DNA of 64,000 bases from Manduca sexta (GCF_014839805.1 NC_051131.1:3646913-3710912); one strand, 5' to 3'. Shown: positions 1-13,769, numbered from the stretch's first letter. Numbers and translations are program-made. The notes: generated by a model not told the origin, from the sequence alone.

Positions 1-359
1 AACACGACATAAACCAAGTCATCTTCAAGTAGGTATAATAGTCATACAAATCAATTAATTTCTGTACGATGAACTTGTTGACTTTTTATGTCTTTATCGG
101 GGTTTCGTACAAATGTTTATTCTATCGTATAATGGGCTAATGGGCTCTGATGTGGAAATACTAAAACTTAGATGCAGTTTACTAACGACATAAAACGACT
201 ATAGATTTTTATTTATGTGTGTGGGATTGTATGACCTATTTCTTACAGTTTAGCATTATAATCTAATGGCAAAATAATTGGTTAACCGGGAGGTTGAGTA
301 TTACGCGACTCTGCATTATCATAGCTAGGTTTTGACTAAAGGGGTGGCGGGAGTCAAAT

Positions 360-560
360 ATTTGTTTTCATTGCTAGCTTTATTATTATTGCTAGCGGCT
401 CCGCCTACTTGAAATAGATTTACGGGATAAAAGTCCTAAAGTGTACTTTTCCGGGGTAAAACGTATCCTATGTATTCCAGACTATATTTTATCTGTGCCA
501 AATTTCATCCAGTTTCGTTTAGCCGTTCTGGCGCGATTGAGAATACATCCATCTAGATTC
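360..560. repeat. Degenerate interspersed repeat
   Basis: This stretch has the sequence style of a repeat scattered through lepidopteran genomes: a GCGGCTCCGCC-like start, a gggataaaag block, and a ccaaatttcatccagtt block near 498-515. The copy at 20790-21012 shares the same order of blocks. It has no coding capacity. The family name is not known to me, so only the repeat nature is claimed. Confidence 0.5.
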
Positions 561-571
561 GCGTTTATAAT

Positions 572-588
572 CTATATATATATATATA
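572..588. repeat. Short (TA)n microsatellite
   Basis: About 17 bases of alternating TA lie between two degenerate repeat fragments. No function is evident. Confidence 0.8.
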
Positions 589-589
589 A

Positions 590-795
590 ATGAATCCCTA
601 TTTCTCTTGATCACGCCATCACGCGTGAACGGCTGGACCGATTTTACTATTTTTTTTCTTGTCTTTGTTATTGTCAGGAGAAGGATCTTACGAAAGAAAA
701 AATTAAGATAGTTGAGCGGAACGTTAGAAAATATAAGAAACATTAATTTCAGCGATTGACAGAATACGGGACAAGGTCGGATCAGCTAGTAGTAA
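590..795. repeat. Degenerate interspersed repeat, second fragment
   Basis: The block around 612-645 (acgcgtgaacggctggaccg) and the end at about 780-790 (ggatcagctagt) match the start and end style of another repeat common in moths and butterflies. The copy is short and decayed and contains no ORF of interest. It abuts the candidate exon at 814-947 on its left side. Confidence 0.45.
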
Positions 796-813
796 GATAG
801 TTGTTATACATAC

Positions 814-947
814 CAGCCGCGGTGCCGCGGCGCCTCGCTCGTTCTCCCGCTTGAGTACGAACGGCAGCGCGCGCCGGTGCTGCTCGAGCCACACGGCGTC
901 CGGCACGGGCCGGTTGCGCCGCCCGTCCCATCGGCCCATTGCAACAC
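814..947 (-). CDS. Candidate internal or alternative coding exon, function unknown
   Basis: On the minus strand a T-rich tract ending in TAG precedes a GC-rich open stretch that ends at a GTATGT donor. It reads GVAMGRWDGRRNRPVPDAVW and then a basic segment ending RGAAAPRL. The 134 nt would join in frame to a preceding exon that ends with a single G (2 bases plus 44 codons). BTB exon 4 (ends at 5517) leaves exactly that phase. It could therefore be an alternative 3' exon of the BTB gene, or an exon of another minus-strand gene that runs off the left edge. I do not recognise the peptide. The GC-rich composition against AT-rich flanks and the correct splice signals are the only support. Confidence 0.35.
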
Positions 948-3900
948 CTATTTAAAAAAAAAAAAACAACAATAAAAGCCTCCATCAGGTTGGTATATAT
1001 GTCAAATGATTTTGATACAAACCACCAACCTTTGTCCACGGTTTGAACGTGAAAGCATGCTTTGGTCCCGAATAAAAACATGGCAGCATGTCGACGTAAT
1101 AAAAGTAATAAAATACTTTTTATTGAATAATAAAATAATCTGAGTATTGAATGCAATAATTTGCCATATGTGTGTGGATTCAGTTTTAAAAATTGTTTTT
1201 GTAACACCCTGTATAAATACTAAAAACTATTACATGTGCTCCGTAACAGTATTTTTATGTTAAAAATCACAGATTTTACATTTATTCGTTGATATCACAT
1301 GTTAAAGATAAAACGTTGTTATTGTAAACAATATATTAATTTTAGCGAATTAAACTGATGAACACCCTGACCTATGAATATTTAAAAGTCATAAAACTAC
1401 TAGATATCCTTCTAAAAATTCTCCATCTCTTATAAAATGTCATTGAATTACTATTGGTAATTAGATTAGCATTTAACATTGTGCTATAAATAGACTCTAC
1501 ACTATGCATATTTACTATACTCGCGACCCCAAATAAACATGAATAAATCACAAATTAGTCGAAATACTTTATTTTTTGATATTTAGTAAAAAAATTACAT
1601 TGATGTATGTACATACAAATACTGCGCAAAGCAATTGCACAGACGAACAAGTTTATAATAAAAACATAGATATATTTAAAGGGCATTATCAGTAATGAGC
1701 ACCTGGAAGCCTGAACAGCTAAACAACGAGAACAAACTGTAACGTAACTGGCTATTGTACTATTGTCGGATCTGTAGGAAGGTCCGCCGTGCGGGACTAA
1801 CTTCACACTAAACGTAATGCGAATACTTCAAAAAAATAATCTTCACAATAATTATTATTATACTTTCCTTGTAGAATACCAAACAATAAGTAAGTAAGCA
1901 TATATTTTTTTGATACATCCATAAACATTATTAACCATAATTACGAAATTTCTAAGTTTATAATTTTTAATTTAATTTCAGCAGTGAGAAGAGATTCAAT
2001 GTTTTCCCCCTATACATTTATATTTATGCTTAATTTAAATATGTTGATAATGAAAGCTGCGCCTTAAATTAGTAATTGGCTTTAAAATTATTGTAAGAAA
2101 AGTGCTTTTTATAAATCACTAATAATTACTAATACGTATAAGCTGTTACTTTTTAAAGAGTAATCATTATTGCAATTAACTTTAATTCGTCATATTTTAA
2201 AAATTACAAAAATAAATGCAACAAACGAAATTTAGAGATCATTTAAAGAAAGTTGAGATCACACATCAACCGACACACATTAATTTCCAAATGATAAACT
2301 AATATTGTAATTCACAACCCTAATCATACATACTCCAATAGCGTCCCTTCTAAATGCTTTTGTTACAAAATGACTAGATGCGCTTCTTTCATGGCAATCG
2401 TCCGTTTGTTTACGTGCATATAAACCAAACGTCACGCACACGTACGTAATCGATAAAAAAATAAACACGTATAAAAATATAACTAATAGAAACGTACACT
2501 TCCCGCTTAAATTCTAATTTGTAATGCAAATGCATCGACACTGTTCGCCACTGGGCTCAGCTCTAGTGTGCACTATGTATGCGTACTATGGCAAGTGGTT
2601 TGTTTCATCGCGGCAGAACTCAAATTAAGGTGACACGCAACATTTAACTCAGTATTCGATCGCCGGTACCGCACGTGCACTATATTTATATATCTTATAT
2701 CTTGTAAATAAAACCTGTTACAGTACTACAACTCTTCATATATTTACTCGTTCCTTTAAATAAAGTTCATTGAAACGAGAAAAAAAAACAACGGTCGTAT
2801 GATTGTGTGAAAACGTAATCATTGTGTTTCACCTTAAACATTTTACATTGTGACTAATATTACTCAATATAATATTATTTTTGAAGACATAATAAATCTT
2901 CGATACATCTGAGATTTTGTACACACTATTCTAAACCGGGAGCCGTCCAATCACTCAACAATAACACTGTGTAAAGATAAAAACTATTGCATATAAAAAT
3001 ATGACTATTGTTATTAGTTGGCGCGGGAGTGTGCACCGCGGTCCGCGGCCGTGCGCCGGCGCGGTGGCACGCTGCGGCACGCTGCCGCGCGCTCGTCAAA
3101 TAAAACGGACGTCATCGACACTACGCGCCGCGTCTTCAGTACAAAAACATTATACTCTATTATGAAAATACACCTTAACTTCTTTAATCTATATAGACGC
3201 GGCGACAAGTGTCGATCACATGTGGATAACGTGTATAATGTATGTGTGTATAATAATTATGTAACCCCAGTAAATAACCTATTTTATGTTATGTAAAATC
3301 AGCACCGGTCGCAACAAATGCTTTAACAACGATCAGTCTATTGTCAGAAAGGAAGGTACGCGCGTGATGCCTTTAACGAGCTCCCATTAGTCACCTAACG
3401 GAACCCTTATTCTATTAGTGAGTAACGCCATTTCCCATGTTACTGTTGACGTCGTCCCGCCGTCGAGGCGACGTCAACCGACCTGGGTTGGGTTTATGTC
3501 TACACTACAGTTTTCCCCGAATACATGACGTGTATTCGCGCTGATTCACGAGTCCGCACGGTCTACTGTTTCACATTGCGTTACAACATAATGTGGAAAC
3601 TTAGATACGTGTGAATTCTATGGTAATTACTAATTAGTAATCTTATTAATTCGTCGGGGTTCGTTCACATTGGCGGATACATCGCGAACACACCTGTTTA
3701 TAAATCTTCATATTATGCACATTACGATGCACGCCTTGGATTTTGCAATGCAATGCCCAAGAGCAAGTTGTTCGCGAACAGCGCGCGCGCATTTTACTCG
3801 ACAATACTCATAAAACCCATGCGCGCATATCAAGCGTCTTACGAATTTCGCTCGAATTCAGAAAAGGTGCCATTGCAAGCTAAAGGCACTTACACAGTAT

Positions 3901-4314
3901 ACAGCGACTCGACTATCAACCACTCTGTTGAGCTTCTCAGCATCATGGCTAGGCGATTAAATCATGTCTGCATCAACTGACTATAATAAATCATAACGTG
4001 CACTATGAAAAAGTGTAACGATGCGGATTCTTTAACAGCAAAAGTTAGTTGTCTTAATATATATTGCGAATAAATCTATTACTTTGAGCGATAAGCCTGA
4101 GTTTGGTAGTGCATACCGACACATGAAGTATTCAACTTATTCACCAATGTGTACATAACCTTACGACTCATCGAACTATACGAGTAACTATTCTATATTA
4201 TATGACGTAGGGGATCTCGTTAAGTAGGCACACATCTGGCACTCGGTATATCGTAGAAAGGCACACAATAAGCGGAGAGGTGTGACGGCAGATAGGCCCC
4301 CGGCGACACTCCGA
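948..4314. other. Non-coding stretch left of the BTB gene
   Basis: This is AT-rich sequence with only short, unconvincing ORFs. A GC-rich islet lies at about 3018-3110, and a 10-bp inverted repeat with a 14-nt loop sits at 3445-3478. TTTATT (minus-strand AATAAA) near 1569 could be a distal poly(A) signal if the BTB transcript has a long 3' UTR. No gene is supported here. Confidence 0.5.
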
Positions 4315-4330
4315 TCACAGACTAGATATT

Positions 4331-4336
4331 TTTATT
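4331..4336 (-). terminator. Poly(A) signal for BTB zinc-finger gene
   Basis: Plus-strand TTTATT reads AATAAA on the minus strand, about 395 nt downstream of the stop codon at 4730-4732. It is the first canonical signal I noticed after the stop. Confidence 0.45.
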
Positions 4337-4729
4337 GACAGTCTTTAATACGACTTTAAGCCACATCTTCACGAATTCACCGCATCAAAGACGCAACATA
4401 GTTCCTCCGGTCATCACCGGACTATGGCCTGATGCCAGATATTTGTGTACTTATTTAAGACTAAAACATTATTGATAATTTTTCCCAGAGATCAACGATT
4501 TTCCGGCACCTATATATAACTGTACTCGGTCATTATAAGAGCATGCCAAAATCAGTGAAGCTTCATGAACGGAATTAGGGTATTATCGCAGATCAGCGTG
4601 AGTGTGGCCGGCGACGGGTCCGCTTCAGGCACGGCTCGGAACTCATTGCGTCTCGGCGGAGCGCGGCGGGCGCGGCGGGCGGCGGGTCGCGGCGGGGCGG
4701 GCGGGGCGGGGGGAGGCACTCGCGCGGAG

Positions 4730-7700
4730 CTACTGTTGGAAGTGGTGCGCGGGCCGCAGCGCGGGCAGCGGCGGAGGCGGAGGCTTGAGGCGCAGGCGCG
4801 CGGGCGGGTGCTGCGCCAGCGTGTGCCGGCGCAGGTACAGCGGCGTCTTGAAGCTGCGGCCACACGTGGCGCACGCCACCGGCTGCGCCTCGTGGATGAG
4901 CCGCACGTGCTGGCGCAGGTTGGACGCGTTGCTGTACCGGCGGCCGCACAGCGCGCACTGCACGCCGCCGCCCGCGCCCGCGACGGCGCCCGCGCCCGCG
5001 CCCGTGCCGCCCGCTGCCAACAACACCACGTTCGCACTGCGCCGCCACACGCCGCCGCGCGCCCGGCACACCCCCCCGCACCACACACCACCCTCACACC
5101 CTCACACCCTCGCGCCCTTACGATGCTAATAGAGGCGTCCTGATCCGATTACCGACGGGCGCGAACGCGAGCGCAGACGAGTCGATCGTGGTGCATCTGG
5201 CGAGATCCGTATCGATGCCACCCGACGCATCTAGATTAGACGCGTCTATTAGCATGCGAGCGGAGCCGTCGCCGACCTGTGCTGGCGCGTGGCGGCGCGC
5301 GGGCGGCCCCGGGCGCCGGGCGTGAGGACGGCGCGGTGCCGTGTCGCCTCCCGGCTCGCGGACCTAATCGACCGATCGTAATGACACCGCGCGCAGTGTT
5401 GTGCGACCGACAACGTTCGATAACGTGCTAGAGAGGTACGCCGGGGGCGCGGCTGTCCGAGTCGACGTGTGCGTGTGACGATGACGTGACAAAGTGATAG
5501 AATGGAGAATAATTACCTTCCGCGTTCTCGTCCCGTAGATCCGCTGGCATTCCGGCCATGATGTCCACGTTACCTGTTCCAATAAAATCAAATGTTATCG
5601 ACTCGCACACAACGTTTACAATCAAGGAAATTAGCAAACTTAGTTGACGAGAACGAACCTGGTAATGCGGCAAATGGGTTCGCTAGAGCATTGTTTTCGT
5701 TGTAATACATTTGCGGGAAACTTGATCGCTCCTCATCGCTAGCCTCCTGTTCCATGACCTCCATTTTAGGTTCTAGGAGATCAGACGCGGTGAACTCTTG
5801 ACTTTTATCCGTTTTTTCAGAGTCACCAGGGTCCATGAGTATGTCACTCTCTTCATTTTTCACCTCTGGCGCTTCGAGATCCGTTTTGACCCTCAAAGGG
5901 GGATGGTTGCAAATCTCTCTATAGTCATCGTTCTTAGGCCAAATATGACTAGAAGTTTGAAACGTAGCTTCTTCGTTGAGATTGTTCCTGGCAACATCGG
6001 GAGAATTTCTCGTTGAGCGACGAGTAGTGGTTTGTTCCTGGTCGTCGGCAGAGGTCGTTTCTACATTTTGGCTTGCGGCTTTGGAGGAGGAGGTAGAATG
6101 TGACGGCTTGGCGCTGAGCAAATTGCGTAATTGGGAAGGGGGCGATTTTCGATTCACTTTCTGAAAAGGGATGGTCGTTATTATATTATATCGATACAGT
6201 GATCAGCACGCCTTATGTTATGAGAAGTGCGTGATTTACTTTGTCGTTGTGTTGCGAGCAGTCGGTGAGGCCTCGTATCTGCAGCGCGTCGGCGGTGCGC
6301 AGGAAGGCGCTGAGCTGCGCCTGCGCGATGTTCACCTGCCCCACGTACATGAACTGCAGTAGGGCGCGCACGTGCGACACCTCGCAGTCGCGCATGAATA
6401 TTATGGGATGAGGACATGGATTGTTCTGCAACACAAACGATACTCTTTAATCATTGTGTTTTCAAAAATATTCCGTAGCATTTTATCGTATTCCAAACAT
6501 ATAATATCAATAGATATCAACGTGCAAAATGCAACGAACAATTTGAAATAGCAATGCGTATTAACCCAATACTAGATCAACGTTATGGCTTGAATAGTTT
6601 TCCACGAAAACCTTATGTGCATATTAAAACAAAATAAAATATTTCGTTTTGCGAGAAAGTCGGTACGCCTGCGGACTGTGCCGTATATTTATGATTCGGC
6701 AGTCGAATGGATAAGTCAGTGTCTAGCGAACGCGGAGATGTACACGCAAATCCTGACTCATACTAATGAGTTCTCACATACCCGCGTGCATATTTACATG
6801 GAAGGCAAGAGAAACAGCGCAACAAACTGTTGGTTTTAAATCGACTATATCGGTGTATATACTAAACCCTTGTTATATACACATGTATATTTTACAAAGC
6901 TTGATAAAACGACCCTATATTATCTGGTTATTCGGACAACATGCGTAAACGACACAATTAGGTCATAGACCTACGGACAGTTGACAGTCTTGGTTGCGCG
7001 GAGATCGCGAAACCAAATAGACTACTACGGATTAAGTTTATTACAACGTCGAACTTTGTGGTACAGTGGGCAACCAGTCTGCTACTAAACAGGACGTATC
7101 AAATTCGATTACCATCAACAAATATTTGTTTGATCCGCAAACATTTAAATAACGGGTATGATTGTTGGAGATACAAATTCTTTTACGATTTTCGATGGTA
7201 CCATAAAACAAACAAAGCCTTATACGTTATGAATGAGATTCTATTACCTCGACAATTATTTTTACATAAATGAGAATGAAATGTATATTGGTAACCGAGA
7301 TACAGTATTAATTGAAATAACTACTCCGCTCTTCTTTGAGACGAAGACAATCTTATGTTAATAAAAGCAAAACAACAAATATTTGTAATACAATACAAAC
7401 TAAATATTGTGACAAAATTTACAGCTATGGCAATAAACTGCATATTTACATAATTCATATAAAAATTGCAAAACATGTAATCTTTCGCCATTATCCTTGC
7501 GGAGTCGACGGCATATTTATTTATGTGCCGTACTGTCTATGTTGGCTTATATCATTCCGTTTCGCAACAACCGTTTATCAGTCAAATGTCACATAAAATT
7601 CATAAGGCCATAATAAGACATACAATATCTTTGTATGATTGATAATGTATCAAAACATTTGAAAATGCAATAATCTTAATACCGGTTCACCGACATTGTA

Positions 7701-9045
7701 TAAAATGCCATGTCCACACCAAAAGGGGCTGATATACGTCGTGTCGTCTATGAAGATTTGGATTACGTAATTACTGTTTTAGATTTCCAGATTTCAAAAA
7801 AGACACATTAGTGCATCTGTTCGTTAGTCAACTGTTTAGCAACATTAATTTCCTCACATATAAATTGATTATGACATTAAGGAGTCTCAAAACCAGTGTG
7901 TATTTCAATAATAGATTTGGAAAAGTATCTACATATTGATCGTTAATCGCGACGTCGTACGGAATCGTTCGTAAGCAAATAACATTTATCATCAAAATTA
8001 ACACGATACTGAACAAATAATACTGATTATATTTATACATAATATACTTATTCAACTTCCCTCAATCCCCAAAGAGTGTCTAATCACGCATTAGTCATAC
8101 ATAGGTGCAATAAAACGTTATTATACAGGATGTATTTTCAAGGATGCTTGGATGATCAGATCTGAAACTTTTATTAATAACAGTCCTTACTGGCCACTGG
8201 TGCGCACCGATTCGCTGTACTAATTAGTAGATTTAGGCCTTAGTCCACCACGCCCTCCGAGTGCGGGTTGGGAGACTTCACATACTCCTGATCTTTTTAT
8301 TAATTTTCAGGTATATAGTTTTACCGTTATAGCGAGCGATAATTAATAAGCAGTGCAGATATAACTTCGAAAAGTCCGACGTGTATACCTTGGGTTTTGG
8401 ACGTGCGCGGCGGACGTTCGTCTCGGCAGACCATTCCATATTCAACTAGGGTTTGAAACTTTATAGCGTAAATGACTTCATTGATTACAATCGGAAAGAT
8501 TTTGGATAAAAATTAAAATATTTTCGATATGAAATAAATAAATTGGATATTTCGATATGAAATATCAAATTTCTTAGCTAAGATATCATTCTTCTCAACG
8601 ATGTTATAGTATGGACTATGGATGCAACAAAAATGTAGTATGTTGTTTATAAAATAAAAAATATGTATTCTTTGACATAGCTTAATTTATGCTTTTCATC
8701 AAAATTGGCCTATGGAACCTTGTGAGTGTTTTTTCTTATTCCTATTTGGGTTTTAACCAAATAAGGATGGAAGATTAGGTTAAAAAATTCAATACAGGCT
8801 GTATAGTTTACATTTTGTAGTATTTAGAGATTATATGATTTTTAGTCCATTTGGTTCATGCAATCATATCCATCATGAAGACTAATGTTATCAAACTTAA
8901 TCTTACTGCCAACTATTTTATTAAATATATTTGTTTATTATACTAAAGAGCTACCATTTAAAAAAATAAAGCCGAAATTTATGGATCTTTTACAGACATC
9001 TATTTAAGTGGAGTGCAACTAATTATTTGATAAAAAATGCTTAAA

Positions 9046-9105
<60 letters not shown>

Positions 9106-11730
9106 ATAAACATTATTTAGATTCAGTCAATGATTTACTCTATCATTATAACTAATATCTATGGATATATAAAATATACTTGAAATTATTTAATTATGAA
9201 ATTATACAGTACCTATATTAAAATGTAAATAAAATCAAGTTAATATCAATTAAATATCCCATGAATATTCTTCAAGTATATGTATTTAAATAATTATGCA
9301 ACATAAAATCTTATAAATATAATTAAGCATTTAGATATCAACAATAATTTAATTGTCTGTGTCCTGTATAAATGTATCTATCAACAACTTATATACTTTT
9401 TGTTCAAGTTACAAATAAGGATTCATTCAATAGACCATATATAACATTTGCATAAAATAACAATAAACACTCAACGCAACAAACTCGATTAACGGTATAA
9501 TTTGTAGTAAAATATAAAAAATAGAACAAAATTAAAAGTCAAGATTTGTAGGTGCAAGGAAACTGACACAAATGTTTATTGTAATGAACTTTAGAACAAA
9601 ACTGGTTTATAATCTGTTTGTAGTATTTACAAAAACAATTTAGTCTATAGTGAGTGGACTTTATCTTTTGAATATACCACATTTAATGATGACTGGACAA
9701 TCTAATGGTTGCCATGACAATGTGATCAGATTTATCATGAGCCAGATCAATGTTAAGTACCTTCGTGCTATCACATAAAAACATGATAATGATATCATTC
9801 TATGTTTCTGTATACTATATGGTTATAAAATATGTTTAATGTATGGCACCCAGATAACTAAATAAACTTGCAATGTATGAACCAAATAATTATACAGCCC
9901 GATTATATTTTAAATATATTAAAACCAAATTTGAATCATAAAACTAAAGAAAGTAACATTGTATGTAAATTAAAGTCCCAAAAAGTGATTAAAATATGTG
10001 TATCAATGAGAAATAGATTTCCTTATCATAGTATAAACATTTAGTAAAATAAACAAATAGCAAGGGCAGCAACATTCAATATTGTCAATATATTGAATAA
10101 ATAATAATTCTATTGTTCAATGACTGTGTTAATAGACCATAATGGACATGAATGTCAATCTAAAATGTTGTAGTACCATAATTGTTTTTATTAAAGTAAG
10201 AGAAATGGATAACAATAAGCATTATAATATGAATTAACAAGTCAGTTCCAGTTTACTATCACATTTGTTTAACAGTTATTTGGTTTACTGAATATTCATA
10301 GTTAATTAAGACATTGTGTAGAACAGAACACTGTTCTTTATACTACAAACCTTTGTTCAATGTTGTTAAACAAATGGTGTATGTTGGAAAATATCATGAG
10401 TCACCAGAAAAAGTGTTGTCCTGCATTATCTACGAAGTACCACATTTTAATTAATTTTATAAATTATTTATAATGAACTAGATCATAATAAAAGTTGCAG
10501 GATTGCTGTGGCTGAGAGATGCAAGATATAAAGAGGAATGGAAGAGGTTAGAGGAGGCCTATGTGCACAGTTATATTTTATGTAAAATCATTGTAAGAAA
10601 TCAGTATTAAAGGCTTTGGAATTTAAAGATCATAATATTTAGTGTTTCTTTATACCTTGACTATGTTCATATAATAATTGAATTTGATTCTCATGAGAAT
10701 TGCTTGGTTAAAATCAAAACCTTAAAATAAAAAATAAATAACAATATTAGTGACACATTCTGGATGATTTATTCAAACTTTAGGAAACCCCTATTGTATG
10801 ATGTTCATTTGTTTTTATGGAATTCTCACAACTATGACTGCAAAAAAATAAGTTGAATATGATTGCTTACTCATAGTTGATGATTAAGGTAATTAAGGCA
10901 AACACAAGCAGGAGAGTCATGGAAACAGTAATGGGTTTCCCCATTTCCCATCTCATATCTGGTCAAATAGTTCACTGACTTAATGCAGTATACAATAGAA
11001 GGTTAAATTAACAATTATGTATGTACATGATCACAAACAAAACATTATTTTTTTTTCTGAGCTATTTATAGAATAGTATTAATTCACACAACACATGAAT
11101 AATGTATACATCCCTGTGCATATCTTATATAAATAGCACTTGATATCAAACATATAACCAACTGGTCAACCTTATACCAGTGTTTCAGACCTATAAAAAT
11201 TCAGATAAGTGTTGCAAAAGCATTTTTTAATAAATTAAAAATGTAGCAGATCAGTGCATTAGCATTTATTGCAATGGTTATCCAAATGTTAAAAGGAATA
11301 CATTATGTGCTTTCGAGACTTGTAATCTATAGCTCCAATGGTAATGAGTTAATTAGAAATTGTGAAACAGACTTATAAAGTAGGTACAAATAAATGAAAT
11401 CACGAGTACTTAACCGGAACGCGAGACATGGCATTTGTAAGTAGATCAAGTGTTTTATACATAACAACTTTCACTACAGTCATTGTAATGGTGACACATC
11501 AAAGTGTGGCGAGTGAAACATCCACTTACTTTAAATAACTCCTTGAAATATGGACTGCATGCCGAGAGAACCACTTTGTGGGCCTCCAGCCTGTGTCCCT
11601 CGCACGCCAATGTGACATCGACGAAGTCCTCATCATCGCGCAGCGCCTCGAATTGAGATGTGATATTCGCTTGAAAATTGTTCCATCTCAAACAAAATTG
11701 CTGGTCGCCACCCACTTCTGTACCTTCCAT
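4730..11730 (-). CDS. BTB/POZ domain C2H2 zinc-finger transcription factor
   Basis: This is a nuclear DNA-binding regulator of the insect broad/tramtrack/lola type. The exons, joined on consensus splice sites with consistent phase, are 11730-11530, 6425-6240, 6160-5659, 5573-5517 and about 5013-4730, giving about 409 residues. Residues 1-67 and the next exon form the BTB domain: [11 protein letters not shown], then [13 protein letters not shown], then a [10 protein letters not shown] segment. This domain is used for dimerisation. Exon 3 is a Ser/Glu-rich linker with a VKNE motif that fits a SUMO consensus. The last exon encodes two C2H2 fingers (CALC...H-X4-H and CATC...H-X4-H) and a proline-rich tail. 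The first four junctions are strong. The last acceptor (TTGTTGGCAG, 5013) sits in a very GC-rich tract and is chosen mainly by phase. The BTB domain is broad-like, but I cannot assign an orthologue. Confidence 0.85.
8220..8455 (-). mobile_element. Degraded tRNA-derived SINE (copy 1)
   Basis: It shares the block aggccttagtccaccacgc (8235-8253), the gattggtagacttcaca-like segment and an attcgtctcggcagacc-like segment with the better copies at 16133 and 23755. The A-box end lies to the right, so the element is on the minus strand. It is too decayed to be active. Confidence 0.65.
9049..9101. repeat. (TA)n microsatellite, about 52 nt
   Basis: An uninterrupted TA dinucleotide run sits inside intron 1 of the BTB gene. 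Its length is probably polymorphic. Confidence 0.95.
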
Positions 11731-13740
11731 TACTTATAGACATAACTCGATATCCCTGCTCATTTAATTGGTTGATAAGAATAGTTAATTATTGAAAATA
11801 AATATATCACAGTAACTTGCAATTTCAGTCGCCGTCTGGCCGAAAATCTTATGAAAGAAAACAATCAATAAAATCTCGTACCAATATAAGAAAAATAAAA
11901 ACTTTTTAATTTGTCATTTGGATGGTACATTCACTTTGACGTTCCGTTAAGCTTTGCGATTCGGTACCGGTTTTTAGCACGACTGTTTGTTAAAAGGCAA
12001 TGTGAATGTTTAATTCTAGAATTAAATCTTTTTACACAGCGTTGAACGGAACAGTTGAACTTGCCACACGTTCACATGTTGCTCGCCTTGTAAATTTTAA
12101 TGGCGTAAAGGGAGGGAGGTTTTAATTCGATATTCATACAATACTATCGATTGTTTTTCTAAATACGTTCACGACAAATTTGTGATCGGTGTATTCCTGA
12201 GTTTAGTGGAATATTCTCTAATGTCACTTTTACAATTGTTGTGAGGCTTGTTTTTCAATATTCTTCGTGACAAGATTACATTTAAAAATTTTGGATAGTT
12301 ATAGTATATAAAACAGTATTAGGATTTCAACACCAAAAAGGGCTAAAATTGACAAAGAACACAGCCATAGTCATAATAGTACAACTTTAATTACAAGGAA
12401 CTGCACCATATTCGGAAAAAAGCAATAAAACCTTTTGTTATAAGTACAACTGAATAATAAGACGAACAACACTCAAGCTTTGGATAACGAAGCTTTGCGT
12501 CATCATGCACTACTCTCATCTCCGTGTGATATTGGATGTCAAGACTCATTTTGCCTAGTAATTATACAAAACATAGAACACACTCACGATTTTTACCCCT
12601 AAAAGGATGGCAGTCACATTACTAGCGCTCCCATATTCCGCCATGCGCATTCTGCTTCATGATATAAAAAGCTGCTAATCTATCGCCATATCGGACACAA
12701 ATTTTACTCCGGCTTGATAGACAGCAGAAAACCCAATATAATGCCAATAGCCCAGCCCATGCACGCTACCAATGCGACTTACAGCGATCTTCAACAAACG
12801 ATCTCGATCTCAATCTTCAATCCGACTTCGAAAATGAGCCAATCAAAACAATTCATTTGTGACCAAGTCAATTTTTTTTTCTGGCTGGTCCATTTTTGAT
12901 ATAGATCGGGAAAAGCTATTGGAATAGTTTATTGAAAAGGGTGGTTAGTCAGTAATTACACTGGTTAAAATATATTTACAACGGATAGACAACAGTGCTT
13001 GTACAATGCTGCTTGGCGGCAAAAATAGATACCTCGATGGTACCTCTATAAGCTATAAGTAGCTATTAATTTAATTACTTATGTATATTACTTAGTATAA
13101 GTAAAAACGTTTTTACTTCTAATATTATTGTATTACTGTAATTTGGTTCTTAGGTACTTACTATAGTTAGATCCCGAGCGTTACATCGTGCCCTGGTTAG
13201 GGAGTGAATTGAGGGAGGAAGGAAAACTAAAGCTCAATTTCACATAGTATCAATACTGTATAGATATATTCGTTAAATTCGTTTTCAATATTAAATAGTT
13301 ATCATTTTAGTAAAAAAAAGAAATGATGGTTTTAAATTGGCTGTACCTAAAGAGTTCGCGAGTCGCAACGTTATTCGGCACCTAGTAGGATTTTAATTTT
13401 GGAAAAGTACTTTCATGCATACAGCGCGGCAAGCAAAAGATAGTAGGTATGTAATAAGTATAAACATTATTGGACTGCATAATGAATAATTCAAAATGAT
13501 TTCCTTGTAATGATAATGGCAATGTTATTACCAAAATATTAATAATATCAGTCATTTTAGAACACAAGGTATTACTAATCTTTATGGTCAGACAAGTTTA
13601 AGGACGGCATACTGGCTATAATTTTTAGGTTTTGATGGATGTAAATAAATGTAATAACATTTTAATCTAAGTAATTTGGTATTCCTCTAGTTTTAACCTC
13701 AATACCTTTATTATCACATATAAAGTTTCAATTTGTAAAA
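11731..13740. other. Intergenic region upstream of the BTB gene
   Basis: It presumably contains the BTB promoter and 5' UTR near 11730-12100. At 12440-12690 the sequence resembles a decayed lepidopteran repeat (block cgatttttacccctaaaagg at 12589-12608). No further gene was seen. Confidence 0.5.
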
Positions 13741-13763
13741 AAACATGGGCTTAATGAAAATCA

Positions 13764-13769
13764 TTTATT
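13764..13769 (-). terminator. Poly(A) signal for SBDS
   Basis: Minus-strand AATAAA (plus TTTATT) lies 58 nt beyond the SBDS stop codon, a normal distance for a short 3' UTR. Confidence 0.6.

Larger units (their letters stand above)
6426..11529 (-). other. First intron of the BTB gene
   Basis: This is about 5.1 kb of AT-rich intron between the two halves of the BTB domain. It holds a degraded SINE at about 8220-8455 and a (TA)n run at 9049-9101. No convincing exon is visible on either strand. Confidence 0.7.

Noticed and set aside
4552..5143. Long overlapping ORFs on both strands, rich in Arg, Ala and Pro
   Set aside because: They are open only because the tract is GC-rich. The minus-strand frame with the two C2H2 fingers is the real one.
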